From: a virus
IMG/VR virus record: IMGVR_UViG_3300020213_000027
Location: 1 to 64,000 of that record
Strand: one strand, 5' to 3'
DNA: 64,000 bases
The notes under the pieces: model-generated
The model's database searches: none
Told to the model about the DNA's origin: nothing
Seen by the model: only the letters and a program-made list of their open reading frames with translations
Position numbers and translations under genes: made by a program
In this document: positions 8,170 through 15,927 of the stretch, in pieces
Numbering within the stretch: the stretch's first letter is position 1
Layout of the letters: each line of letters opens with the position of its first letter

Positions 8170-9108
8170 TTAAACTTTCAGAAAATCTCTAATAGTCTGT
8201 TTTTTAACGGGTTCTTTAGATTCAGCTTTTTTTGATTCTGAAGTTCCAGTAGATTTTACCGAACTAGAAGTTTCTACAGCTTTAGCTTTAGCAACATTCT
8301 TCTTTCTTAGTCTTCCTATGATTTCTTTACCAATGAAATCTTCTAATTGATCATCACTTAGAGCATTCATGAGCTCTTTAAATTCAGAAATATTAGTATT
8401 TTTGATAATAGGAGCAATTTCTTGAGCAGAAAGTTCAATTCCATGTTCAAGAGCAATCATCATCATTTCAGCCATACCTTTAACCGTACGCGCAGTTTTA
8501 GGTAGACCGCTCACATCAAGAGCAGATGAAATTTCACTTTCAAGATTACGTTCATGTTCTGCCTGAAGACGTTCCATCTCTTTAGCATTAAAAGATTTCT
8601 TTTCATCTTCTCGTTGTTGTTTTAGATCTTCAAGCTCTTTTACTAGTTTATCATGAGCACGTTGTTCAGGAGATTTTTCCATATCCTGAATAGTTTCGTT
8701 CATGATTTCCTCAGCAAATTTCTTAAGATCTACGCCAATATTTGGATCAGAAAGAACTTTTCTAGGATTTTTTTTAAGTTCTTCGATAAATTGAATAGCA
8801 GCTTTTCTAACTTCAGCTGCTTCTTGAAACTTGCTATCAGAAGCTTCAGCTTTTTGAAGATAACGAACTACATCCTCATCATTAGAAAGATCTAGTTTAA
8901 TAGATTTTTCACGTCCATTAACCTTAAGTTTATATTCTTTAAGGACTTTTTCTTCTTTTTTTGTGAGTTTTTCTCCATCTTCTTTCTTAGCTTCTAGAAC
9001 TTCAGCTTCAGTATCAGGAGGAGTTTCTACTAGATTGTCAGTATGGTTAGTGGAATTAAGAACTTCGGCAGCAGCTGCAGGAGCTGCATTTGACATTGCA
9101 TCAGACAT
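8170..9108 (-). CDS. Scaffold-like protein
   Basis: 312 residues, highly charged and mostly helical, with long Glu/Lys heptads (residues about 100-200, EEIMNETIQDMEKSPEQRAH then KELEDLKQQREDEKKSF). Acidic Ala-rich N-terminus and basic C-terminus (VKKQTIRDFLKV) are typical of phage scaffolding proteins, which guide capsid assembly and are then released. The position just before decoration and capsid genes supports this. It has its own late motif at 9161. Confidence 0.7.
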   Translation of the reverse strand: MSDAMSNAAPAAAAEVLNSTNHTDNLVETPPDTEAEVLEAKKEDGEKLTKKEEKVLKEYKLKVNGREKSIKLDLSNDEDVVRYLQKAEASDSKFQEAAEVRKAAIQFIEELKKNPRKVLSDPNIGVDLKKFAEEIMNETIQDMEKSPEQRAHDKLVKELEDLKQQREDEKKSFNAKEMERLQAEHERNLESEISSALDVSGLPKTARTVKGMAEMMMIALEHGIELSAQEIAPIIKNTNISEFKELMNALSDDQLEDFIGKEIIGRLRKKNVAKAKAVETSSSVKSTGTSESKKAESKEPVKKQTIRDFLKV

Positions 9109-9160
9109 AATATATCCTTTATAGGGGTAATTTCTCCCATGCTTTATTGCGTAGGGAGGT

Positions 9161-9183
9161 TTATATCTACACTTGTTAATTTT
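9161..9183 (-). promoter_or_regulatory. Late-promoter-type motif
   Basis: Minus-strand AAAATTAACAAGTGTAGATA followed by TAAACC, about 55 bases before the scaffold-like gene. Core and spacing match the window's late-motif family. Confidence 0.65.
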
Positions 9184-9222
9184 TTATAAAGTCAAGCAAA
9201 ATTTATACAAATTATTATAATT

Positions 9223-9549
9223 TTACTGATACCCTAAAGTTCCAGTAAAATCCGCGTTAGTTAAAATGGCGTTTGTTAGATTAATTCCGGTTAAAATTGC
9301 CCCAAACATCCGGCAACCAGTTAGATTTGCTCCCGATAGATTAGCTCCATCTAGCATTGCTCCAGTTAGATCTGCTTCAACTAAGCTAGCTCCAGCTAGA
9401 TTTGCATTAATGAGGATTTTTCCAGCTAGATCTGCGTACTGTAAAGAAACTGCTTGGGCCACTGCTAGCTCAACTGCCATTTTCATCGAATCTGCTGTGC
9501 ATTCAAAAATTACTGAGGAAGTCCATCTGTTCTTAATCTGTATTCTCAT
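9223..9549 (-). CDS. Pentapeptide-repeat protein
   Basis: 108 residues. After a short N-terminal part, residues about 40-105 are tandem pentapeptides of the A(D/N)LxX type (ANLAG, ADLTG, ANLSG, ANLTG, TNADF). Such repeats form a right-handed quadrilateral beta helix; in some families they mimic DNA, in phage virions they can be adhesive or structural. It sits among virion genes, so a structural role is more likely than gyrase protection, but this is inference. Confidence 0.75.
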   Translation of the reverse strand: MRIQIKNRWTSSVIFECTADSMKMAVELAVAQAVSLQYADLAGKILINANLAGASLVEADLTGAMLDGANLSGANLTGCRMFGAILTGINLTNAILTNADFTGTLGYQ

Positions 9550-9557
9550 ATAATCTC

Positions 9558-10592
9558 CTATGCTAGGATAAAGCTGCCGCCAGTTATAGCTATTGCTCCA
9601 ACTTGAGTCATCAAACTTCCTTCTACTGTACAGCCTGCTCCTACTGATATCGCTCCGGCAGAAGTGAGAGCAAGGCCTCTGTAGATGCTACCTGCTCCAA
9701 TTGAAAAAGCTCCTGAACAAGCTATAAATACATGTGATGCCAATGCTCCATTGAGCAATACTACAGATGCGACTGCCCCAATAGCAAAAGCGCCAGCAAC
9801 TTGAAAAACAAAAATAGAATCGGGATTACCCTGAGCATCAAGATAGAGAGTGCCGCCGATTGATGCTGCTCCTGCTATTGAATAAACTCCAGGCAATAGA
9901 GTTTCTCCTGTGCCAAAAGCTGGAGCGTGAATTGCGTTCGTTATAGCCATTATCATTACATTGTTAAATAAGACAGGTAGGTATGCAGCAACTGAGGAAC
10001 TAACAAAATCAGCGTTATGTATGACCACTGTCATAGGAAAACCAGAAACTACTCCCAAATTTGATCCAACTTCTATGGGATCAGTACCCAACGGCGTAAA
10101 TTTGTTTACACCGGAGGCATCAACAGCACCTGAAGATGAAAAAAGTAGGTATGGCTTTGAAGATCCTCGATTGAAAGGATCTGTAATTATTTCTACCATA
10201 TAAAGACCTTGGTATACGTTTGTAGACCCTACCTGCTCTATATATGCATTGGATAACTGTCCTTTAATTCTATATGTTTTAGAAATAGAGTTCAGAGTAG
10301 TTCCAGAAGAAATAAAGGCAACTCTTCCAGTTCCTTGTTGAATAAAATTAGTACTAAATAGATTAGGTAGGCCTGCAGGTATAGTAATGCTTATGTTCAC
10401 AGCTAAATTATTAACTAGAATAGTTGAATTGTTGTCTGAAGATAAAAGAGTATAATCGCCCGTTATTATTTTTTGTGCGTGTTTAAGATAATCAAGAATT
10501 GTTTGAACATCTGATGCTCCAGATATCGCTCCTTGTATAGAATCATCATATGGAATAGCTGCGGCTACTGGAGTTATGATTACGTGACTCAT
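9558..10592 (-). CDS. Virion protein with DUF3494 (ice-binding-like) domain
   Basis: 344 residues. The N-terminal half is an unrecognised beta-rich section. The C-terminal half (about 155-344) has the hallmarks of DUF3494, the beta-solenoid seen in bacterial and fungal ice-binding proteins: PGVYSIAGAASIGGTLYLD, then SIFVFQVAGAFAIGA, LNGALASHVF, SIYRGLALTSAGAISVGAG and TVEGSLMTQVGAIAI. In a phage structural operon the solenoid is probably an adhesin or fibre element. Actual ice binding cannot be judged from sequence. The gene lies between the pentapeptide-repeat gene and other fibre-like genes. Confidence 0.75.
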   Translation of the reverse strand: MSHVIITPVAAAIPYDDSIQGAISGASDVQTILDYLKHAQKIITGDYTLLSSDNNSTILVNNLAVNISITIPAGLPNLFSTNFIQQGTGRVAFISSGTTLNSISKTYRIKGQLSNAYIEQVGSTNVYQGLYMVEIITDPFNRGSSKPYLLFSSSGAVDASGVNKFTPLGTDPIEVGSNLGVVSGFPMTVVIHNADFVSSSVAAYLPVLFNNVMIMAITNAIHAPAFGTGETLLPGVYSIAGAASIGGTLYLDAQGNPDSIFVFQVAGAFAIGAVASVVLLNGALASHVFIACSGAFSIGAGSIYRGLALTSAGAISVGAGCTVEGSLMTQVGAIAITGGSFILA

Positions 10593-11125
10593 TATGAACT
10601 CTCTGTTATTCTAGCGGTTTTACTGTTGGCAGAAGCCACTAACCAGACTTGAAAGGTGCCATATGGATTTATTGAAAATAAAATCTGTTGATTTTTATAA
10701 AGAGGGGTTCCTGTTGAGGTAGTTACAGCATTATCATATCCCCAATATATATTATCTAGGGCAGTTATGGTAAGAAATTTTCTATTGCTAAGTTTAGAAA
10801 CTCCAACTTTTGCTTCATATGCAATGTTTGCAGTTGTTAAGGCTAGACTTCCATATACACCATTATCCCCTAATCCGATATAGACAGGGAATACAGAATT
10901 TGCGACTGCTTCAAGGTACTTTAATGCATCTCCATATATATATTCATTTATTCCATCAGACAATAAAACATTTCCATAATTACAATCTGATACTAATTGC
11001 GCATCTCTTGAAATTTGAAAAATCTGGGAAGAAGTAACTGTGTAGTTTGCACTTTGAGCAATTAAAACTGTACTGCTTAAATAACTACGTTGACCACTAC
11101 TTTTATTATATATTATTAAAATCAT
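10592..11125 (-). CDS. Hypothetical virion protein
   Basis: 177 residues, beta-type, no recognised motif (MILIIYNKSSGQRSYLSST). Its stop overlaps the start of the DUF3494 gene by one base and its own start is two bases from the preceding gene, so it is part of the same tightly packed virion operon. Confidence 0.55.
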   Translation of the reverse strand: MILIIYNKSSGQRSYLSSTVLIAQSANYTVTSSQIFQISRDAQLVSDCNYGNVLLSDGINEYIYGDALKYLEAVANSVFPVYIGLGDNGVYGSLALTTANIAYEAKVGVSKLSNRKFLTITALDNIYWGYDNAVTTSTGTPLYKNQQILFSINPYGTFQVWLVASANSKTARITESS

Positions 11126-11126
11126 T

Positions 11127-12482
11127 TTAAACCTCCACCCAAATTGCAGTAATCGCTACTAGCCTATTATTAGATGATGGATTTGCTACTATGATAATAT
11201 TATTATTAGGTTGAACTGCTATAGTAAACTCATCTCCAAATACTACAGAGTTATTATTTTGCCCATTTTCAAAAGCAGATATTTGATTGCCTAAAACAGA
11301 TAGTGTAGGCAAAGTAAAAGCTGTTATAGAACCACTAGCAGGGGAATTTCCTATATTTCTTTGTCTAGTTGTTAATGAAGTTCCATTTAGTGTGATAGTA
11401 GGGTTAGAATATATCTTACATTCTATAGATACATTAGTTACAGAAGCACCTAATGATATCTTAGAAATATACATGACTCTTCCACTACCAGATGGATTTT
11501 TTAATAACAATATAGGATTATCAGTTCCTGATAAAGCTGCATTAATAGAAGCGCTAGCAGAAAAAGTTTGATTATTCGTTAAATAACTAAAACTGGCAGG
11601 GGCAACAGTTCCCGTAATTCGTAATGATCCGGCAGTGTCTAAAGACAAAGGATTAGTTTGTGCTGTAGTATAGGTAGGTGCTGCTGTAGTGACTGCTCCT
11701 AAAGTAAGAGACCCAGTTTGACCAGAAGTAGTGCTTCCTTGAGCCAAGGTAAGAGTACTTGCAATCGTAGATAAAGAAGTATTTGCTGTTGTTTGATTAG
11801 CTGAGGTTGAAGCACCTGAAGGCAATGGTAGTGATACTGCTGATATGGGTTGTGTAACTGCGCTACCATCTACTTTCCATGCTGTAGTGTTAGCTGTATT
11901 TCCTGGTTGTACTGTCCAAGTTCCACTTTGTGTAGCAGCGACTGTACCTGAATCGATGACAGTATGTAAATTGGTGCCGGTAGCTTGAGTAACTGTTACT
12001 GTTGTTAATGGAGTAAGTGTTGTAAGTTGAGCAGCAGTAAGTACCACAGGGCTTGAAGCGGCGGCTAAGGCTTGTCCTAAAGCTGGGGTCTTTGAATCTA
12101 TACTTGATAATGAGGAATTACCTGTAGTTTGAAGAGATGAGGTAGAAGCTCCAGTTGGTAGAGAAACTGTACCCGTAATGTTTCCTAATGTAGTGACTGC
12201 AGCTAATGTGCTAGCAGGTTTTAAAAGAGTATTTATTGAGGCGTCTTGAGTAGTTTGAAGAGCTGCTGTTGCCGCACCAGTAGGTAATGGCAAAGATGTA
12301 GCATCTACAGTTATACTATTACCACCATCCTGAATATTAACAGCCAAAGCTCCAGTTGAATTAGTTACATTAGCTTTAATAGAATCAGATACATTACCAA
12401 TAGGAGTATTATCTAAAGCTCTAAGTTCAACTAATTCATTATCAAATGCTGATGTTGAATTACTGTCAGTTAAATCAGCCAT
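11127..12482 (-). CDS. Fibre-like virion protein with internal repeats
   Basis: 451 residues, low complexity, rich in Thr/Ser/Ala/Leu. At least three degenerate repeats follow the pattern SLPLPTGAATAALQTTQDAS (residues about 62, 108 and 210), a form common in phage structural proteins that build elongated trimeric fibres. The C-terminal third (about 300-451) is a compact beta domain ending LVAITAIWVEV. N-terminus overlaps the preceding 97-residue gene. Confidence 0.6.
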   Translation of the reverse strand: MADLTDSNSTSAFDNELVELRALDNTPIGNVSDSIKANVTNSTGALAVNIQDGGNSITVDATSLPLPTGAATAALQTTQDASINTLLKPASTLAAVTTLGNITGTVSLPTGASTSSLQTTGNSSLSSIDSKTPALGQALAAASSPVVLTAAQLTTLTPLTTVTVTQATGTNLHTVIDSGTVAATQSGTWTVQPGNTANTTAWKVDGSAVTQPISAVSLPLPSGASTSANQTTANTSLSTIASTLTLAQGSTTSGQTGSLTLGAVTTAAPTYTTAQTNPLSLDTAGSLRITGTVAPASFSYLTNNQTFSASASINAALSGTDNPILLLKNPSGSGRVMYISKISLGASVTNVSIECKIYSNPTITLNGTSLTTRQRNIGNSPASGSITAFTLPTLSVLGNQISAFENGQNNNSVVFGDEFTIAVQPNNNIIIVANPSSNNRLVAITAIWVEV

Positions 12483-12768
12483 TTTTCTTCCTAGATTTTT
12501 TAGGTTTTGGTTCTTCTTTAGAAACTTCAGGAGCTGAAGTAATAGTATTTTTCTCTTCTACAGGCTGTAAAGGCATAGGAGCTTTTGATGGAATTTGTTG
12601 AACAATTGATTGAATAGGTTCAATAGACTCTTTTAAAATAAACTCTAACCAATGATAAGCACGAGCTAAAGCAAGAGCTTCAAGACCTTCCATTTCACTA
12701 AATTTGGAACGTCGAATTAACTTTAACAAATTTTGAACTTCTAGTTTTTCTTTATTATCTAACTTCAT
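12475..12768 (-). CDS. Small charged hypothetical protein
   Basis: 97 residues; helical N-terminal half (KLEVQNLLKLIRRSKFSEME) and a Pro/Lys-rich tail (EEPKPKKSRKKNG). No known motif. It starts just after the terminator at 12776-12803 and overlaps the fibre-like gene, so it begins a new translational group. Confidence 0.55.
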   Translation of the reverse strand: MKLDNKEKLEVQNLLKLIRRSKFSEMEGLEALALARAYHWLEFILKESIEPIQSIVQQIPSKAPMPLQPVEEKNTITSAPEVSKEEPKPKKSRKKNG

Positions 12769-12775
12769 AACATTT

Positions 12776-12803
12776 AAAAAAGGGGAGGAATTACTCCCTC
12801 CCC
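12776..12803 (-). terminator. Rho-independent terminator
   Basis: Minus-strand stem GGGGAG/CTCCCC (12782-12787 with 12798-12803) followed by six T. It closes the transcript carrying the 380-residue structural gene. Confidence 0.8.
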
Positions 12804-12814
12804 CTCCTATTTAA

Positions 12815-13957
12815 TTAAGCTAATTCAAAAATCCGAACGGCATTACCAGCACTACCAGCAATAGCAAAGAAATTGATAGCTTGTCCAGCTTCAAGAGAGA
12901 GAGTAGCTCCCTTTTCAATTTTAAGGCCAGTAGTAGATAAAACTCCAGTTGGACCAACATAGATCGGATTAGAAGAAGAATTTTGAACCATAATTCTTCG
13001 TCTTCCTGCAAGAGCTGCTGGAAATGCAATTTCAGTTGCTCCAACAGTTAGTACTTGAGAATTAAGATCAATATTTGGACTATCATTGATAAAAATTCGT
13101 CGATACATATCTGATAATAGATCAGCTCTATTGCCAGTAGCAGAAACAGCAGCAAGTGCACCACTAACAGCCCTAGATCCAATTTTAGCTGGATTTTCAG
13201 TATCAGCGATGTTATCAGCAACAGTGCCTACTGGCGCTGTCCACAATGCTCCACGTGCATTTTGTTTCAAGTTACCATAGTCACCATCTGCAGAAGTGCT
13301 AGAAGCAAGAGTGTCTTGTCTTACACCACCAACAGATGCTAATTGATCTGCATCAGCTGAAGCGCTATCTTCAGCATAAACAAAATCAGAAGTGACATTA
13401 AAATCAGCTGCGACTATAACACGACCTTTATTATCAACTGCAATAGGACTATAATCCCCATTGGCAGAAGTTAAAGTTGTAGCAGCAGAATCATTTCTAA
13501 CGGCCAACATAAATTGACCATTATCACCTGATGTATGTGCAGCATCTTCAGCAAAGATTCCACTAGTTGCACTTAATACAACATTAGCTTCACCAGCCGC
13601 TGAAATAAGCATAAAATCAGCGCCATCACCAATTTTAATACTATCTTGTGTATGAGAAAGATCTCTAATATCTAGATCTGTAGCAGAAACAGTTGCAGTG
13701 CCGCTAATAACCCAAGGACTAGTTCCTTGATACGCAGTTACTGAATCTGTAGCAAATGCTAAATCTCTAATATCAAGATTAGTTGCTGTTACATTAACAT
13801 CATTAATGACATTAACGTCTAATCCCTCTTTACCACTAACAAGAGTAGATGAAAGTAAATCACCATCACTACCAGCTCTTAAATAAGCACCAATATTATC
13901 TGAATCAGCAGCATCTGCTGGATCAAAAATTAGCTTATCTTTTGTTAAACTACCCAT
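12815..13957 (-). CDS. Structural protein with DSIKIGDG repeats
   Basis: 380 residues. It has repeated ATNLDIRDLAF / ATDLDIRDLSH segments and the motif SHTQDSIKIGDG, which recurs as SHTDDSIRIGDG in the gene ending at 14286. The C-terminal part resembles a beta-sandwich (RRRIMVQNSSSNPIYVGPTG). Pattern and neighbourhood indicate a virion protein (decoration or fibre base). It precedes a strong terminator, suggesting high expression. Confidence 0.55.
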   Translation of the reverse strand: MGSLTKDKLIFDPADAADSDNIGAYLRAGSDGDLLSSTLVSGKEGLDVNVINDVNVTATNLDIRDLAFATDSVTAYQGTSPWVISGTATVSATDLDIRDLSHTQDSIKIGDGADFMLISAAGEANVVLSATSGIFAEDAAHTSGDNGQFMLAVRNDSAATTLTSANGDYSPIAVDNKGRVIVAADFNVTSDFVYAEDSASADADQLASVGGVRQDTLASSTSADGDYGNLKQNARGALWTAPVGTVADNIADTENPAKIGSRAVSGALAAVSATGNRADLLSDMYRRIFINDSPNIDLNSQVLTVGATEIAFPAALAGRRRIMVQNSSSNPIYVGPTGVLSTTGLKIEKGATLSLEAGQAINFFAIAGSAGNAVRIFELA

Positions 13958-13971
13958 TTTTTATTCCTATT

Positions 13972-14289
13972 CTAAACCCACTCTAGTATTTCTACTATTT
14001 GAGCAGGTTTATTTGTTTGAAAATATAACGTTCCTGTAAAATTAACGCCTTCAACTGTATAACTAGAACCAGCGGAGATTGTTATGTAATTAGTACTACT
14101 TTGAGTAGCTATAAAGGCTAGTTTTAAACTAGCAGTTCCTCTAACTTTAATAGTCAACATTTTAGTGCTATCTGTTAAAATCTGAGATACTTCTGTATTA
14201 GCTAAAGTAACAACAACATTATATATTGTAGGAAATTGTGATTGCTCAACTGTTGCCCTACCACGTATAGTGCCTGATACATTACTCAA
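13972..14289 (-). CDS. Small beta-rich virion protein
   Basis: 105 residues, entirely beta-type (STNYITISAGSSYTVEGVNF), starting four bases inside the previous gene. Likely a small virion component because of its operon; no motif recognised. Confidence 0.5.
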   Translation of the reverse strand: MSNVSGTIRGRATVEQSQFPTIYNVVVTLANTEVSQILTDSTKMLTIKVRGTASLKLAFIATQSSTNYITISAGSSYTVEGVNFTGTLYFQTNKPAQIVEILEWV

Positions 14290-14846
14290 GCTAACTCCAT
14301 TATTTTAACTCTAACAGTTTTACCAACTTCGGTAATACCATATATAACAATATTATCTTTAATATCTAAGTTAAAACCTTCATTGGGACCAACTTCCCAT
14401 CCTGCATTTGACCCAAGTGCTCTATCTGCAGTAACGCTCGCTGTAAAACCGACATATAATATATCTACAAGTGATAAATTAGTTAAAGATAGACTATTTC
14501 TCATACTTAGAGCAGTAGCAGGAATAGCTATTGCTGTGCTTGAAATATCTAAAGTTTTAACAGATCCAGCAACCGTTAATCCGCTAGGAGTAAATGTGCC
14601 TGTTATAGAACCTGCTATAATATTTACATCTAACCCAACATCAGGACCTATTACAGTGGCTGTTACTAAATTAGTCCCATCTCCAATTCGAATGCTATCG
14701 TCTGTATGAGAAATAGCTACTTCAACAGGACCTGGAATTACGGCAGTAACTGCAGCATCGACGCGTATTCTATCATTTAAAGGATCAAATACTCTATTGG
14801 GTATCTGACCTGGATCTAAATGTGATAAATTTGGATTTTGGGCCAC
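14286..14846 (-). CDS. Structural protein related to the 12815-13957 product
   Basis: 186 residues with SHTDDSIRIGDG and GLDVNIIAG, both matching parts of the 380-residue neighbour, and a similar C-terminal ending (KTVRVKIMELA versus NAVRIFELA). The two genes look like duplicated virion modules of different length. Confidence 0.55.
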   Translation of the reverse strand: MAQNPNLSHLDPGQIPNRVFDPLNDRIRVDAAVTAVIPGPVEVAISHTDDSIRIGDGTNLVTATVIGPDVGLDVNIIAGSITGTFTPSGLTVAGSVKTLDISSTAIAIPATALSMRNSLSLTNLSLVDILYVGFTASVTADRALGSNAGWEVGPNEGFNLDIKDNIVIYGITEVGKTVRVKIMELA

Positions 14847-14870
14847 AACTATTTTTTAACGTTCTAACGG

Positions 14871-15080
14871 TTAATAAAGCAAATCTTTTAGTTGTTCTAT
14901 AAGAGTTTTATATTTTATCAAACCACTATTATTAAATTCTAATTTATATTTAGTCCACTCATCATCAGTAATATCAAAAAAATATCTACCTTTTCCTCTA
15001 GATATCACTTCATACTTTGCAATTTTAATATCTTTCGACATTAAAAAAGCACTGAACCATAAATCGGTGCCGCTCTTCAT
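14871..15080 (-). CDS. Hypothetical protein
   Basis: 69 residues (MKSGTDLWFSAFLMSKDIKI), with YFDITDDEWTKYKLEF in the middle, a pattern seen in small phage proteins of unknown function. Start overlaps the stop of the short membrane-type gene before it (ATGA). Confidence 0.5.
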   Translation of the reverse strand: MKSGTDLWFSAFLMSKDIKIAKYEVISRGKGRYFFDITDDEWTKYKLEFNNSGLIKYKTLIEQLKDLLY

Positions 15081-15223
15081 AATCTCTCAACTATCAAAAT
15101 ACTTAATAGGACTGTTTTAATAACTAAACCTACAATAAACAATCTTTTATATTTATGAGCTTTGGATTTAACGTCTGCTCTTTTAATTTCTTGTCCAGGT
15201 TGCCTAAAAATCATCTTTGCCAT
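15077..15223 (-). CDS. Small membrane protein
   Basis: 48 residues: a basic N-terminal half (MAKMIFRQPGQEIKRADVK) and one hydrophobic helix (RLFIVGLVIKTVLLSILIV). Coupled on both sides by overlapping stop/start codons. A small late membrane protein, possibly involved in virion assembly or lysis; role unknown. Confidence 0.5.
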   Translation of the reverse strand: MAKMIFRQPGQEIKRADVKSKAHKYKRLFIVGLVIKTVLLSILIVERL

Positions 15224-15373
15224 TTAAGTTCTCTTTAATTTCTTTTTTAAAAACTTAAATTTTTCTTCTTTTCCTGGCTTCTTATGAGTTTTCATAGCTT
15301 TTGAAGTAGCATCTGAATAACTTTCTTTATATAAAGGTAAAAGTGATAGAAAAGTATTTGCAGATTCAGCCAT
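15224..15373 (-). CDS. Small hypothetical protein
   Basis: 49 residues, MAESANTFLSLLPLYKESY then a lysine-rich tail. The start MAESANTF is oddly similar to the capsid N-terminus MANSANTF. It is packed between the 183-residue gene and the small membrane gene. Function unknown. Confidence 0.5.
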   Translation of the reverse strand: MAESANTFLSLLPLYKESYSDATSKAMKTHKKPGKEEKFKFLKKKLKRT

Positions 15374-15374
15374 A

Positions 15375-15926
15375 CTATTTCATTCGTCCTTTTGTAATCT
15401 CTTCTAAAAGTTTTCTTTTTTCTTCATCTCTCATTGCAGTTTGAGCTACTGATTCTGCTGCCTTAGATGTGGATCTTCCAGCTGCTTGAGTTGCCATTCC
15501 TAAGTCATGTCCTGTCATTTGTCCAGTTTCAGCACCACGTTGAGTTATATTCATAAGTTCATTATTAATAACTGACTCATCTGCAAATTTACCAGCACCT
15601 TGTCCAATAGCCTTTTTTTCTTGAAGCATAGGAATAAGTTTTTCTTTTAAAGCTGCAAATCTAGCTGCTGTAGGAGTAAGATTTTCAATAGGTTGTGCAG
15701 TCTTTGCCATAATATTACTACCAACAGCTCCAAGCTCATTACCAATAATACCAGCAGCATCTCTTGCCATTGCGCCGCCTAATTTAGCTCCAGCAGCTCC
15801 AGCTACATAATCAATAGGTGAATCTGTAGGTTCAATAGAATCTTGAGTTTCTTTATCGCCCGCTATTTTATCTAAAAAATTTCTTATAGTTAACTCATTA
15901 GTCGATTTTAAATCATATTTAGGCAT
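15375..15926 (-). CDS. Hypothetical structural protein
   Basis: 183 residues, Ala/Gly rich and helical (DYVAGAAGAKLGGAMARDAAG). The partial gene at the right edge has similar composition and an equivalent DYMAGIGAAALHGTPTG segment, so the two may be related virion proteins. It lies one base downstream of the portal gene's stop. Confidence 0.5.
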   Translation of the reverse strand: MPKYDLKSTNELTIRNFLDKIAGDKETQDSIEPTDSPIDYVAGAAGAKLGGAMARDAAGIIGNELGAVGSNIMAKTAQPIENLTPTAARFAALKEKLIPMLQEKKAIGQGAGKFADESVINNELMNITQRGAETGQMTGHDLGMATQAAGRSTSKAAESVAQTAMRDEEKRKLLEEITKGRMK

Positions 15927-15927
15927 A

